From Macrolepiota albuminosa (lineage: Eukaryota > Basidiomycota > Agaricomycetes > Agaricales > Agaricaceae), in NCBI GenBank assembly GCA_027475525.1, contig JAMWFC010000037.1, positions 1,121,419-1,185,418 of the forward strand: DNA of 64,000 bases, read 5' to 3'. A program made the translations under genes and the position numbers. Positions 12,169 to 23,266 of the stretch are shown piece by piece. Below the pieces are notes generated by a model, which worked only from the letters and a program-made list of their open reading frames with translations, made no database searches and had not been told where the DNA came from. Position 1 is the stretch's first letter; the number at the start of each line of letters is the position of its first letter.

Positions 12169-13420
12169 CGTGGACGACAACGCGGGGCGTCAACAGCCAG
12201 TGAAGAGCGAGGTGGTGCAACCTCGACAACAACGAGAGAGGACGCCGCCCCCACAAGAGACATATAGAAGAGACCGGAGATGATCACCTCCGAGGAGTAC
12301 CGGGGCACAAGGAGGCGGGCCTTGGGATGTAGTAGGGCACAGACGGGATGAACCGTCAGTGAGGACGCAGACTCGAGGTCAACCCCGATCTCGAACACCA
12401 CCCCGACGAGCATCTCTGTCACCTCGTCGTGCACCATCTCCACAGCGCTTATCATACGCAGAGAAAGGGAAAGGAAAGGAGATTGGGACGCCATCAGAGG
12501 TGTTGGATCCTCAGGCAGAGGCAGTCTGGAGACGCCTCATATCTGCCAGCCAGCGAGTGCCACTGGAGTCCGCGTTTTTAGCAGATCCGGTGGCTCAGGT
12601 GGTAATTACGGGTCTGCTGGATGAGATTGTTATGCTGCAGCAGCGTAACAACAATACCATTAAAACTTTCACGAACGCTATGAAGAAGCGTCCGTCGTCA
12701 TCGGAGGAGCTACCTGAGGCAAAACGCCTCAGAGCGCGTGATGCAGGACCGGAAGTTGGGGTGCGGGAATCTGGAGAACTCACTCCGAGCCCGGCTGAGT
12801 TACATGACAAGCTGGTGGAGGTTGACAATAGTTTACGAGGACTGTCCTCGTCAACACATGCACCTCCCCAGCAGTCAGGGGCGAAGCGGCAGGATGAGGT
12901 GGTCCTGTCGGAAGTGGAGTTTGGAGCAGATGTCCCGCGAGGAGCAGACAGAGTTGTGATGCGGTTTGGAGCAGTGGTGCAGTTTGAGGCACCACTGAGG
13001 GCGTATGCATCCGCAGTTCCCATAAAGGACATGAGGACGGACGCCGAGGTCGAAGGGCGACTTTTAACGTTGGCTGCGCTCGGTCTGAATGAACCGAGTG
13101 ACGGGAGTGATTATGGGGAGTCATCAGATGAGACCCCCTCAGAAGGAGAAACCCCCACTAAACGCCAAGTGCGTTTAGACAAGAAACGCAAAAAGGAGGC
13201 TCGGAGGAAGCACAAGGCCGCCCGGCAGGCAAAGGTCGATAAAGACCGGGAGGAGCAGGCCACAGGCCGTATTCCTGATGGCCTCGGGGTGTTTGTCAGC
13301 AGGACGTTGGTGGAGCGGTCCAACTGGTTCTACAGCGGGGCACTTGACCACCATTTCTACTACTCCCGGCTCACCAACACGGTATTTGTGAGTGATGAAG
13401 CCTTGGCCGTGAAGACGCAC

Positions 13421-13574
13421 GAGGAAGAAAAGGGAGAGAGGTATTACCATACCTCAAAGGAGTTGAACTGAGTGGTACCGAGGGGATTCCCGATGAAGAG
13501 GAAGAAAAGGGAGAGAGGTATTACCATACCTCAAAGGAGTTGAACTGAGTGGTACCGAGGGGATTCCCGATGAA
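13421..13574. repeat. 77-bp exact tandem duplication inside ORF2 of element A
   Basis: 13421-13497 equals 13498-13574. The frame of ORF2 continues in the shifted phase after it. Confidence 0.92.
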
Positions 13575-14915
13575 TCCCCAGCAGTTGCAAAAGCTTTATG
13601 AGCTTTCGCAGAACAAGTTCACCTCAGTGTCTCTACGCACTGAGGCCTATTATCTGTTGCGCAAGTTTCAGCGCATCAGCATTAACTATTATACGTTGGT
13701 GAGGGATAGGACGATGACTCTGGTGTGTTCACCAGAGTACGAGCACATTTTGCCCCCTCTGGATCTATCATCCCATCACATGAACATCACGGTCATGCCG
13801 ACCCCAGACGGGTACCTGCGATGGAAGGACCGAGCCAGAAGACCATTTTTTACGCTTTCCGGGTTTGATTCCGAAGGTGTATGTTTCACCTTCGATCTGG
13901 ACAAGCTGGCGCAGAACGTACTTTACTTCTGTCAGCCAGGAATGATGAAGTCAGTGTACGGCATTGCAGTGGATCGAGCGTATCGCATTCACTGGCGTAC
14001 TCTCCTGGGCCACGCCTTGACGCGTGGATTGTCCCCTTTGGGAAGAGCTCGTGGACGGTTTGCAAGGCTGTTGGCCTTGATTCTGGCGCATCCCGGGTTG
14101 TATCGTGAGGCGGTTGCTGATTACGACGCCGCCAACCCTAGTACCCCCTTCGAACCCATGAGCTGGACTGATGTCCAGTTCTGACCCCCATATTTTGATG
14201 CGGCTAGTGCCGTCAACATCACCGATGCTGACGTGCTTTGTGCCATGATAGCCAACCGTGTACCTCTAGAGTGGGTAGACCACGCCTATACTTTCGGCGT
14301 GGTCTACCTCAAAAATCAATTCCTTGCAGCTACAGCCTCCATTGACCAGTTCCGCGAGGTCGACGATGAACGCCATCGTCGACTGGACATCTATGGAGAG
14401 CCCCCAGCCATCACGCGGTGGGATGATTGGCGACTGCCCACCGATGATGATATGATTTGTCTTCACACCCTCCTCGCCCGCGAATTCAATCAAGGTCATG
14501 AGTACCTTGAAAGTGGACTATATTATCCGGTGGGAATGAACCCCAACCATCGAGACTTATGGCAACACCGCTCTCAACATGGGCCATATCCCCCCTCTCC
14601 GTCTCACCCTTCAACATCAGTTCAGGCTCCTACCGCCTCAACATTGTCGGGCCCCGTCGCCTCATCATCCTCGGTTAACACCAACAATGAGATGAGGATC
14701 GATACAGTCCATGAGTTGTCGCGTCCGCCGTCTGTGTAACCCTTGTAGGCGGCTCATCTCTTTTTCAATTCATACTGTCGGTTAACGTCGGCGTTGTATT
14801 TTTTGACAGATGACCTGGACGTTTTCGAGCCGTGGAGGACCAGAGTGCCTCCACATTGACCTACTTAGTGACACGGACAAATTGTCCCTCTTTACATCGA
14901 GACTGATTACCAGTC

Positions 14916-14928
14916 TCAAAGGGGGGCA
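14916..14928 (+). promoter_or_regulatory. Element A polypurine tract
   Basis: The purine run AAAGGGGGG ends immediately before the TG of the 3' LTR at 14929, the expected place for plus-strand DNA priming. Confidence 0.85.
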
Positions 14929-15120
14929 TGTAACATATAATATTTTAGTTAATTAATTAATATACACTTATATTAATTAGTTATTACTACTTTACATACA
15001 TGCTGGCTGCCTTACATAAGGCAGCCAATTTTACTGTCATACTTCGTAGTACTAGAATCGAATTATCGATCTGGTTCTGTCAGTGTGACTGTAAGGCTAA
15101 CCCTACTTGACTTTGTTTCA
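14929..15120 (+). repeat. Element A 3' LTR
   Basis: 192 bp, matching the 5' LTR base for base, followed directly by the TSD CAGAC at 15121-15125. Confidence 0.95.
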
Positions 15121-15125
15121 CAGAC

Positions 15126-15871
15126 AACCACTTAAGGTCTGGACTGCTTTGTTATCTAACTTTGCCCCTACCCAGACTACAGCTTGCTTGGTCAGCGAGG
15201 TACAGTTTTCCCTCTCCCAAATCCTCTGCATTGGAGAATCCTCCCGTTTTTTAATTGGACATGAGCATGGTAGTCACGTTGATTCATCAAGTCATGTGCA
15301 AATTGGTCTCTCATATAACAGCCTGCACAGCAAAGCCTCTCTAGTATTGCACATGAGGACAGTGGCTTCCTGGCAGTGTTGAATAAGCCAGATACAGTGT
15401 CTAAAGTGTTTGCTACCAAAGGCTGCAGTACATAGGCAAGAGTCAAACTAACAATCTTGCCATTCCTACTCAGATACAAACCCTAAGGATACAATGGTGC
15501 CAGCTGAGCCACCATGCCTCCAGTGAGAAGACAGAAGTAACTATCAACACCTTGAGATAAAAATAAGATCATCTAGGGCCTCATTTGGTGCAAGTGCAAA
15601 AAAAACTACTCTGAGAGCACAGGTTCCAGAATTCCAAACTAGTTAAACATGTGTCTGACTCAATAATGAAATTCATGTCAAACTCATTCCATGCCACTGA
15701 CTTGAGGATATGTATGCCATTGAAAAGCTCCATATAGTGAATGGCCTGCAGAAAATCTGCCTTTATAACCTTATTTAACTATATACATACATTGAAGAAG
15801 TCCCTCACATTATTTAGTTTAAAGTATACATTGGCAAAGCACAGGGCTAGAAGCAGAAATATGTTCAACTC
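15126..15871. other. AT-rich flank, possible tail of element E
   Basis: On the minus strand the 15192-15479 frame reads as a protein-like segment (starting MYLSRNGKIVSLTL) and adjoining frames are broken by many stops. It may be the decayed downstream part of the reverse-transcriptase gene described at 16454-17301. No motif settles this. Confidence 0.35.
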
Positions 15872-16440
15872 TTGAAAAAAAAGTTGTTATATATAAGAAA
15901 CTGACTTTAGGTGACATCCTTGGATGTGCAATCATGAAAAGGTAGTATAAGGGAGATAAAGGTAACAGATGCTTCCAAACAATCCTGATCTCAGAAACAG
16001 CATACAAAATTTGGAAAATGAGATGTGAATGGAGAATTGGTAGAGACTCGGACCTAGATCAAGCAGCAATGTCAAATGAAATCACAGAGTGCATCAGATC
16101 TGCAATTGCAAGACATATAAAGGTAGATTGCCTAGCTACAGACATGGCAAGATTTGGTAAGAGGGCAACAAAATCTGGACTAGTAGCAGATACATGGATG
16201 AATTTTGCACAGGGATCCTTCAACCCACTAAGGTCTTGGAGGAAGGTTACTGTGGTTTTAGTGGGTATTGGTTAATCTGAGCCCCACACTCATGCATAAA
16301 TGTGTTTCTCTGGTGGTGGCCCCAAAACCTCTCCAAGACAACTTTCTGAACCCTGTTAGTGAGAAATTGCTTTATCCTGAACTGTGGAGGCTGACTATGT
16401 GAACTGTTCATGGCCTGTAGTGATACCACCAAAAAAAAAT
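15872..16440 (+). mobile_element. 5'-truncated non-LTR retrotransposon copy
   Basis: The C-terminal end of the non-LTR ORF2 (ending LRSWRKVTVVLVGIG before TAA at 16273) and its 3' UTR match the full-length element ending at 44140. The match includes the CATGCATAAATG-like word and the terminal ACCACC followed by A residues. A 13-bp TSD, ATATGTTCAACTC, flanks it at 15859-15871 and 16441-16453. The coding part has diverged clearly from the full-length copy and contains stops upstream of 15990. A 5' truncation with a long TSD and an A tail is the hallmark of target-primed reverse transcription. Confidence 0.92.
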
Positions 16441-16453
16441 ATATGTTCAACTC

Positions 16454-17301
16454 CTAGTTTATCTACCCTGCTAGCCTCTGCCAACTCTGTTTATAGATTT
16501 TCCTTGGGGCAACTCAGCAAATTGCCTCATCTCAGTTATGAGTTTCTCTTTTGCATTTGCTGGCAGAATCATTGTCATTTTGCTGGTGTCAACTAAGATT
16601 CTAATAAAAGCAAGTGGCAATCCAAAGACTTGTTTTTTTAGTTTGTGAAATATACCAAATTCATCCTACAACTCCAGCAATCTGCACTGATTGGTGGGTA
16701 AAAACTGGTCATAAGGTGCATAATGGAAAAAATCATCCTCATCATTCACTCCAAATGTGTTGTTATTGAGGAGAAATGGCTGCCACACATTTCTAACTTT
16801 TTAGCAATCTAGGTGATCAAACTGTTAACCAATCCCCAGTAGTACAGCAACACTCATCCTCCAAAACAATTGTACCTATTAACATACCATTCTCCATCAA
16901 TCATGACAATTTGTTTTATCTGCTACATCTTGTGCATTGAAATGAGACAATATGCTTCTGAGACATCAGATTTCTACAAGATCAATGGAGTAGTGCAATA
17001 ATCTTTAACTCTCAAAAGAAACTGCCCCAGATAGTTCAAGTTGTCAAGTGGGAACCATGCAATACTTTGATAAGGAACTATAGAATTTAGGGAATATGTT
17101 GCCATGGTGAGATCAGTCACAAGTTGAAAATCAGATGAACAAGGCTTTGGAACAGCATAAATAGCTGAACTTGTCATTGATTAGTAGAGAGCTTTCCTGA
17201 ATAAAGGAGAAAATCTTTGTTTTTTAATCTCAATGTTCTGCTGAGCCCTCAGAAAGTCTGCCTCAGCAGAATCTTCTGGGGTCCTATTTGACATGTCACA
17301 G
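16454..17301 (-). pseudogene. Element E: decayed reverse transcriptase, downstream half
   Basis: Reading on the minus strand from 17301, the frame gives SAEADFLRAQQNIEIKKQ, then IYAVPKP and LVTDLTMATYSLNSIV. After a stop come KSDVSEAY (RT motif A with its Asp) and a short NCFGG block (motif B). Several stops interrupt it and it fades by about 16600. The VPKP...LVTD...YSLNS arrangement is that of a reverse-transcriptase family common in mushroom genomes; I cannot say from this stretch whether it is DIRS-like or another class. Its upstream half is at 23267-24455, on the far side of element D. Confidence 0.65.
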
Positions 17302-17582
17302 TGTCAGAAACCCGTTCAGAGATCTGAAAGAACTTAGAACAAGAGAGAGAGAACGAGTTTATGAGAGAGACAACTGCGTTAATTGTACAACAAATATAGA
17401 TTGATACATGGGTTTTTATATGTAGTTTTTTAGGAGAAAAAGAATAGGAAGTTCTGAAACTGAGATACTCGTGAAATCGAAGAAATGTTTTATTAGAATA
17501 GGGAAGTAAGAAAAAAAGGAGATTATGACGTATGTTATTAGGAGACTTCTGGGTTTTCGGACTTGTCACGAGGATCGTGACA
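17302..17582 (-). repeat. Element D 3' LTR
   Basis: 281 bp, TGTCAG...GTGACA in plus orientation, same length as the other copy with a few transitions. The polypurine tract lies directly inside it at 17583-17594 (minus strand AGAAGGGGATGA). Confidence 0.93.
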
Positions 17583-19119
17583 TCATCCCCTTCTGAGGAT
17601 CGAGTCGTAATCTTTGGACTTTGGTGGTCGTGCGATTCGTCCAGATCGAGTTGTAGTTTGTAATGGAGGTTCGAAGTCGCGTTGAGAGGGAGCAGGAGGA
17701 GGAGAGGCTGAACAAATGGGATGATGAAGGATTACTCTGGAATGTGGAAGAGGTTCTGGAAGATTGGTTAAGGACACCGGTTCTCGATCAAAGTAGATTT
17801 GTGGAGGATGAGGGCGTCGTGGGTTGCGTTGGTGCCAGTGTTCGAGGATTTCGTAGAGTTCAGAAGGGATGTCGGAAAGAGGAATCCAAGAATTTTCTGA
17901 GTCTGGTAATCTCTTCCATGAGACGAAGTAGTCGAAACGACGTCCAACTTTTCAGGAATCAATGATGGTTTTGATGTTGTGTGGTTGCTCTGGGATGATG
18001 TCGGCTAGGGGAACAGGAGTAGATTGTAGTCGATCAGGGATGGAACTGGCTGGGGTGAAGGGTTCGAGCAGAGAAACATGAAACACAGGATAGAGTCGAG
18101 AATAGGATTTTGAAAGTTCAAGTAGATAAGATGAGAGTCCGTGGCGAGCTAGAATTTTGAAGGGACCAATTCAGCGAAAATTGAGTTTGTCTGAAGGACG
18201 GGTGGTTTTGATATTGCGTTGTAAGAGCCAGACAAGGTCTCCTGCTTTGAGTTCTGGTGCAGGCATATGGTGACGGTTGTAGTGCATTGCCATGTAGTCA
18301 TTTGCGTGTTGTAGTTCTAGTTGCAGTTCGGAATGAATTTCTTGAAGGCAATTAGCCAAATCTGTAGCAGCTGGATTGGTGGTGCGTTCCGTGATTTGGA
18401 TTTCAAAATCAGGATTGTAACCGAGGTTCGCAAAAAAAGGTGACTGCTGAGTAGAGGAATTAGTGCGGTTGTTGAAGGAGAACTCAGCGAGTGCAAGGTA
18501 ATCGACCCAATCATCTTGTTAGTAAGACGTATAGGCTCGAAGATAGGTTTTGAGGGTTTGATTGGTGCGTTCTGTTAATCCATCGGTTTGAGGGTGATAA
18601 GCAGTTGAGGGACGCATCTTGGTGCCGACGAGAGACATGAGGTTGGTAAGGAAAGAGGAAACAAAGATAGAACCGCGATCTGAGATGACGAAGTGAGGGA
18701 ATCCATGATGTCGGAAAATGCGGTCGAGGTAAAGCCGAGCTAGTTCTGGGGCATTCATGGATTCACAGATAGGAATAAAGTGAGCAGCACGAGTCATTCG
18801 GTCACAAATGACCCAAATAGCGTTGTAACCATGTGATGGAGGGAGTTTAGTGATAAAATCCATAGAAATGGACTGCCAGGGACGTTCTGGGATGTTCAGA
18901 GGTTGGAGAAGACCATAAGGTTTGTGAGTGGCGTTCTTGATACGGGCACAAGTTTCGCATGACTTAACGTAGGCGCGTGAATAAGTTTGCATACCGGGCC
19001 AGGAAAAGTCTTGACGAAGATTTTCGTAAGTGCCTGCTCGGCCAGGGTGACCGGAAATAACAGAGTCATGACGAGAGTGGAGGATCTTGGGACGAAGAGA
19101 GGCAGGAACAAAAAGGCAG
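17583..19119 (-). pseudogene. Element D integrase and chromodomain, interrupted
   Basis: The zinc-binding HHCC region (SGHPG...CETCARIK) is followed by a catalytic core with all three acidic residues in place: SMDFITKLPP, VISDRGSIF and DGLTERTN. The frame is stopped by TAA at 18519 (Gln context, CAA to TAA), by TGA near 18168 (Arg context, before I-G-P-F) and by TGA near 17959. Beyond the last stop a chromodomain is readable (FDYFVSWKRLPDSENSW), followed by a Pro-rich tail that ends at 17583 with KDYDSILRRG. The conserved core with only single-base stops suggests a fairly recent loss of function. Confidence 0.82.
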
Positions 19120-21280
19120 CCATTATGGAAAACAAGGTCATTGTGTTGAGTAATCAAGTTGTCGTGTTGTTGTAATAGGGTGCGCCATTCAGTGTCGGTA
19201 CGATAGGCAGTTTTGAAACTGTCTAGGAGCTCAGAGTTGTCCAGAGAGAATGTTGAAAGAGCATGGATTGAAAGCGAGGAAACGTCTGAAGGAATATCTG
19301 AAGGAAAAATTCGAGTGGTGTGATAGAGGTTCAGAAGTGCTTTTTGTTGATTGATGGAAGTCTCATCTCCTTCTTTAGGTTCGTAGTCTGGTTGGCGGGA
19401 TGCAGCATCCGCAGGATTCTTCCTTCCTGGGGCAAAATCCAGTTGGAAATCAAATTCCGAAAGAAATGAGGACCATCGAGCTTGCCGTCGATTCAGTAGG
19501 CGGGAAGTCATAAAGTATCGGAGGTTTGCGTGGTCTGTAATTACAGAAATTGTGTGAGGTGAGCCAACCAACCATGAATGCCATTCTCGAAAAGCTTCTA
19601 CAATGCCCAAAAGTTCCTTGTCATGGACTTCGTAATTTATTTCACTAGGCGCAAGTTTTCGTGAATAGTAGGCAACCGGATGTAAAAGAGAGTTTGAATC
19701 TGGTTGAAGGTGGATGGCTGACAGGGCATAGTCCGAGGCGTCTGTGACAACGGTGGACGGAAGTGTGGGATCAAAGTGACATAATACGGGAGCTGTAGTA
19801 AAAGCCATTTTAAGTTTTTTGAAGGCTTTGTGTGCTTCATTGTCTAAGCCAGGAAATCTCGTCTTATTCTGTTTTGTCATTAGCGCATGAAGAGGTAGAC
19901 AAATTTCAGAATATCGCGCCACAAAATCCCGATAGAAATTGCAGAAGCCAAGGAATTGCTGGATGGTTTTGACGGATGAAGGGAGAGGCCAGTTCTTAAT
20001 GGTGTCGAGCTTCCTTGGGTTCATCTGGACTCCATTTGCTGAAATGATGTAGCCGAGATATTCTACTTGTAATTTCAAAAATTCGCATTTCTTGATATTG
20101 GCAAATAGATTAGCATTTTGGAGGCGCTCAAGTACAGCCTTGACTCGTTCTTCATGATTTTCGCCAGGTCTAGAGAATATTAAGATATCATCGAGGTACG
20201 CAACACAATAAATTTCGAGTATATCGCATAAGACGTCTTGAATAAGAGCTTGGAAAGTAGCTGGAGCGTTCATGAGACCAAAAGGCATGACTGTATATTC
20301 GAAAAGTCCGAGGTGTGTACGAAATGCCGTCTTCCATTCATCCCCTGGATAAGATTGAAGGCGTTTTTTAGGTCGATTACAGTGAATTTGTCACAGCCCT
20401 GAACGCGATCGAGTAAATCGGAGGTAAGTGGAAGTGGGTAACGGTTTTTCTTCATAATGGCATTGAGCCCCCAGTAATCTACACATAGTCGTAGATCTCC
20501 TGTCTTTCTCTTGACAAATAAAATTGGTGAGGCTGCTGAGGATGTCGACCATCGAATAAATCCTTTAGCAAGTTGATCTTCTATGTATTCGAAAAGGGCA
20601 GCTCGTTCGTCCTGAGAAAGTGAGTAGATAGGGCCAAATGGGGGTGTTTTGCCTTCTATAATGTCAATTGCAATGTCGTAAGGTTGATGCTCAGGTAGTT
20701 TGTTGACTTCTATCGGGTCAAATACGTCAAGGTAATTGTGAAATTCTTGAGGTAGAAGACTGGTAGTTTTGTCCTTGTTTTTAGAGTTTTGATTTTTTCG
20801 GCAAGTAGGCGGCGGTTCAGGAGGAGGTGAGTCAGGATTAAGAATGTCTGATGGTGGTGAGGAGGAAAGAGAATTGATGTGAAATTCAAGTTCATCATTA
20901 TCCATATACCAAACACAAGATATTTTTTGATTTTTTGCATATTTTTTGAAACGCTGTAAAGAACAAAAAGAAACGTTAATAGGCTTGGGTTTTGGACCAT
21001 AAATCGGGTCCAGTTTCAAGGATGGTGTCGACCAGATAGCAAGTAATTCTTCACGACTAATGCCGTTCTGAATCGGGGGTTGTAAAATGGAAGCTGACAA
21101 AGTCAGGTAAGTTAATTGATAATCAGGAAAGGTAGGAGGCTTCTTGTCGCAGGGTGGATCAAGAACCTTCATGATTTCGGGGGTCGGCATCTTGGTAAGA
21201 CCTAAGCCTAGTCTGAGAGAACCGATAGATGAGACTGAGTGAGCGCCAGGTTTTATAGGACCATAGCCCCGACCAAACAC
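19120..21280 (-). pseudogene. pol: Element D reverse transcriptase and RNase H, frameshifted
   Basis: RT starts within the frame from 21280: LAKGFIRWSTSSAASPILFVKRKTG contains the usual finger-domain block, then LCVDYWGLN and FTVIDLKNAFN. A small deletion near 20349 shifts the frame. It resumes at 20288 with MPFGLMNAPATFQ, the catalytic Y-L-D-D motif in VAYLDDILIFS, then RNase H (VVTDASDYAL, EVHDKELLGIVEAF). About 8-10 bases seem to be missing at the break, judging from the usual spacing between DLKNAF and PGDEW in relatives. The N-terminal 150 residues form a linker from protease. Confidence 0.85.
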
Positions 21281-21539
21281 GGTAACTGGGAAGTCATGGT
21301 TAGCACCGCAGCAAGATAGAGAAAGTTGTCCGTGAGCCCAATCAATTGAGGGATTGTGTTGTTTTAGCCAGTCAAGGCAAGTAATATGGGATAAGGCATT
21401 GAGACAATGCCGAGATGAAGAACCTCTTGATGGTCACGGACTTTCAATTGCGTAATGACGTCATGAGTCAATAGTCCAGAATTCAGGGGTCGATTGTCAA
21501 TGGTGTAAATGGGGATTGGAGAAGATTTAGGAGCATGAG

Positions 21540-21840
21540 GTAAAGAGTGTCAGGAGGCAAAAGTATCAGAGATATGAGAGGCCGTAGCACCGCTGTTGAT
21601 AAAAGTGTATGTTTTGATAGGTTTTCTTCGAGTAAAAAAGAGTGTAACTGGAATAAAAAAGTGATTTTTATTATGAGGGGATAAGCGAACATGATTGGGT
21701 AAAAGAAAATTGGGAGAAGAAGTTGCACGAATTGTCCATTTGCCATTTGTAGTCCTATCAAACTTTAGCTTTTCGCAGCGACGGGGAAGTGGCTTGGTTC
21801 CTTCCATTGATGCCAAAGACCCTGGAACTAGTTGGTCTTT
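21540..21840 (-). pseudogene. Element D protease with lost catalytic Asp
   Basis: The protease frame (from 21816) reads TFI-N-S-G-A-T-A-S-H-I-S-D, where relatives have D-S-G-A-T. The catalytic Asp is therefore Asn (GAC to AAC), and the protein ends at a stop soon after. Later protease sequence continues in broken frames toward 21300. This alone should prevent Gag-Pol processing. Confidence 0.8.
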
Positions 21841-22962
21841 GGCTTGGCTTTTTCCGAGTTGCCATGTTTAGCCTTGCGCTTGAAGCAATCGGTCGCCTTG
21901 TGGCCTTCCTTGCCGCAATAAAGACATAAGTTGTTCTTGATGCGGTGTTCTCATTTGGCAGCAGTGAGAGGTCCACGAGGCTTTGAACCGGTTGTGACTG
22001 CATCAACGTCCATGAAAACTACATCAGAAGTAGAGTTGGAATTGGAAGTGGGAATAACGGGGTTAGAGCTTGGTTTCGAGTAGTGAGCATCGGAATCCTT
22101 CTTCTTTTTGCCAGTTTTGATACATTTTTCGATTTTGTGCTGGTGTAAATTGGTATCAATCGAAATGACGAGAGGCTCCCAGGCTTCGAGTGTAAGCGGG
22201 CGATCTACGATGTTGACAAGATGGTCTTTAACAGAAGGTTTAAGTCCTTTCATAAATCTCGTGATCTTCGTCTGTTCAGTCATATCCAAGTGGCTGGCAA
22301 GTTCCATAAATGCCGTAAGATAGTAATGAGCAGAGCCAGTTTGCTTGAGAGTGTCAAGCTTGAGTTCGGCTTTTGAATTAAGCTAGGATCCGAAAATTTG
22401 TGTCGGAATGCAAGGAGGAAACCATTCCAGTCATAAAGCAAGTGGGAGTTGGTTTGTTCCAGATGGTTAAACCATTCAATAGGCATACCATCCTTGAGAT
22501 GGAGACCGACATAGAGTACTCTAGAATGGTCATCGGGGAAGGATATACCATGGAACTGAATGATACGTTGGACTTCAGAAAGGAAAGGAGTGACATCACC
22601 GTGTTTCCCACTAAAAATACGCGCATCGCGAAGTTTGACATGACTGCCACGATCAGGAGTTGGCTGTTCAGGTTGTTGTTGGGCTACTTTGTTCATGACA
22701 TTGATGAGACTGTGCTGCAACAACGTCTGATTCTGCGTGAGCTGGGCAAGGATAGCGGTGAATTCTGGAGTCATAGCAGGAGGGTTCCTGGTCCCTGGAA
22801 CTTGATCTTGATTCATAAAAGGAATCGCTGTGGGGTCAAAGTTTCCAGCGAGTTGAGTGAAATTGATTACAGGGGTAAGTTGGGGATTATAAGCGTCTGG
22901 ATTGAGAGGGGAGGCTGGATAGTTGGGGAGTTGTAATCAAGGTTGACAGAAGTTGTTGCCAT
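21841..22962 (-). pseudogene. gag: Element D Gag, frameshifted
   Basis: The likely start is the ATG at 22962, 23 bases inside the 5' LTR border; the frame shifts once before MNQDQVPGTRNPP (22816). The capsid region (FSGKHGDVTPFLSEVQRII to RHKFSDPS) is followed by another frame change near 22370. It resumes as MTEQTKITRFMKGLKPSVK at about 22283. A CCHC zinc knuckle (C-L-Y-C ... H ... C) is at 21885-21926, after a TGA at 21951 in an Arg-like context. The role is particle formation and RNA packaging. At least two indels and one stop make it inactive. Confidence 0.8.
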
Positions 22963-22985
22963 AGAATAGTGGTACAATTAAACTT

Positions 22986-23266
22986 TGTCAGAAACCCGTT
23001 CAGAGATCTGAAAGAATTTAGAACAAGAGAGAGAGAACAAGTTTATGAGAGAGACAACTGCGTTAATTGTACAACGAATATAGACTAATACATGGGTTTT
23101 TATATGTAGTTTTTTAGGAGAAAAAGAATAGGAAGTTCTGAAACTGAGATACTCGTGAAATCGAAGAAATGTTTTATTAGAATAGGGAAGTAAGAAAAAA
23201 AGGAGATTATGACGTATGTTATTAGGAGACTTCTGGGTTTTCGGACTTGTCACGAGGATTGTGACA
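22986..23266 (-). repeat. Element D 5' LTR and adjacent primer-binding region
   Basis: 281 bp. In element sense the LTR is followed by AAGTTTAATTGTACC. The ten bases TTAATTGTAC are complementary to a GTACAATTAA word inside the LTR, which would allow self-priming as in Tf1/sushi elements. The match begins four bases from the LTR border, so this is weaker evidence than in elements B and C. Confidence 0.8.

Larger units (their letters stand above)
11730..14739 (+). pseudogene. Element A extra 3' ORF (ORF2), about 950 codons, function unknown
   Basis: One frame runs from ATG 11730 to TAA 14737 once the two 77-bp duplications (12015-12168 and 13421-13574) are removed. It is broken only by TGA at 12281, 13469 and 14182. 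The first 170 residues are rich in Gln, Pro, Gly and Met. Next comes an Arg/Ser/Pro-rich stretch (RTPPRRASLSPRRAPSP), then a mixed region with basic clusters (KRLRAR; DKKRKKEARRKHKAARQ). The C-terminal 400 residues look globular and rich in aromatic residues. I see no signal peptide or membrane segment, so this is not an envelope protein by sequence. The basic clusters suggest nucleic-acid binding or nuclear import. I do not recognise the family. Confidence 0.7.
3669..15120 (+). mobile_element. Element A: Ty3/Gypsy LTR retrotransposon with an extra 3' ORF
   Basis: Complete insertion bounded by 192-bp LTRs (3669-3860 and 14929-15120) that start TG and end CA. It is flanked by the 5-bp TSD CAGAC (3664-3668 and 15121-15125). 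Order inside: gag, protease, RT, RNase H, integrase, chromodomain, then a second long ORF in the position an env would occupy, then a polypurine tract. Length is 11.45 kb, of which 462 bp come from six 77-bp junction duplications, so the true element is about 11.0 kb. The gag-pol frame is continuous apart from single-base stop codons and the artificial 77-bp shifts. Confidence 0.95.
17302..23266 (-). mobile_element. Element D: Ty3/Gypsy LTR retrotransposon, nested in element E
   Basis: Complete minus-strand insertion of 5,965 bp bounded by two 281-bp LTRs (17302-17582 and 22986-23266; TG...CA). The TSD CACAG lies at 17297-17301 and 23267-23271. The LTRs differ at about six or seven positions, all transitions where I checked. 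It encodes gag with a CCHC knuckle, protease, RT, RNase H, integrase and a chromodomain. It is AT-richer than B and C and free of 77-bp duplications. It splits the element E reverse-transcriptase frame, which reads through in frame when D and one TSD copy are removed. Confidence 0.95.

Noticed and set aside
11730..14739. Envelope gene of an errantivirus-like element
   Set aside because: The position fits, but there is no signal peptide, no transmembrane segment and no furin-like site; the protein is basic and low-complexity in its N-terminal half.
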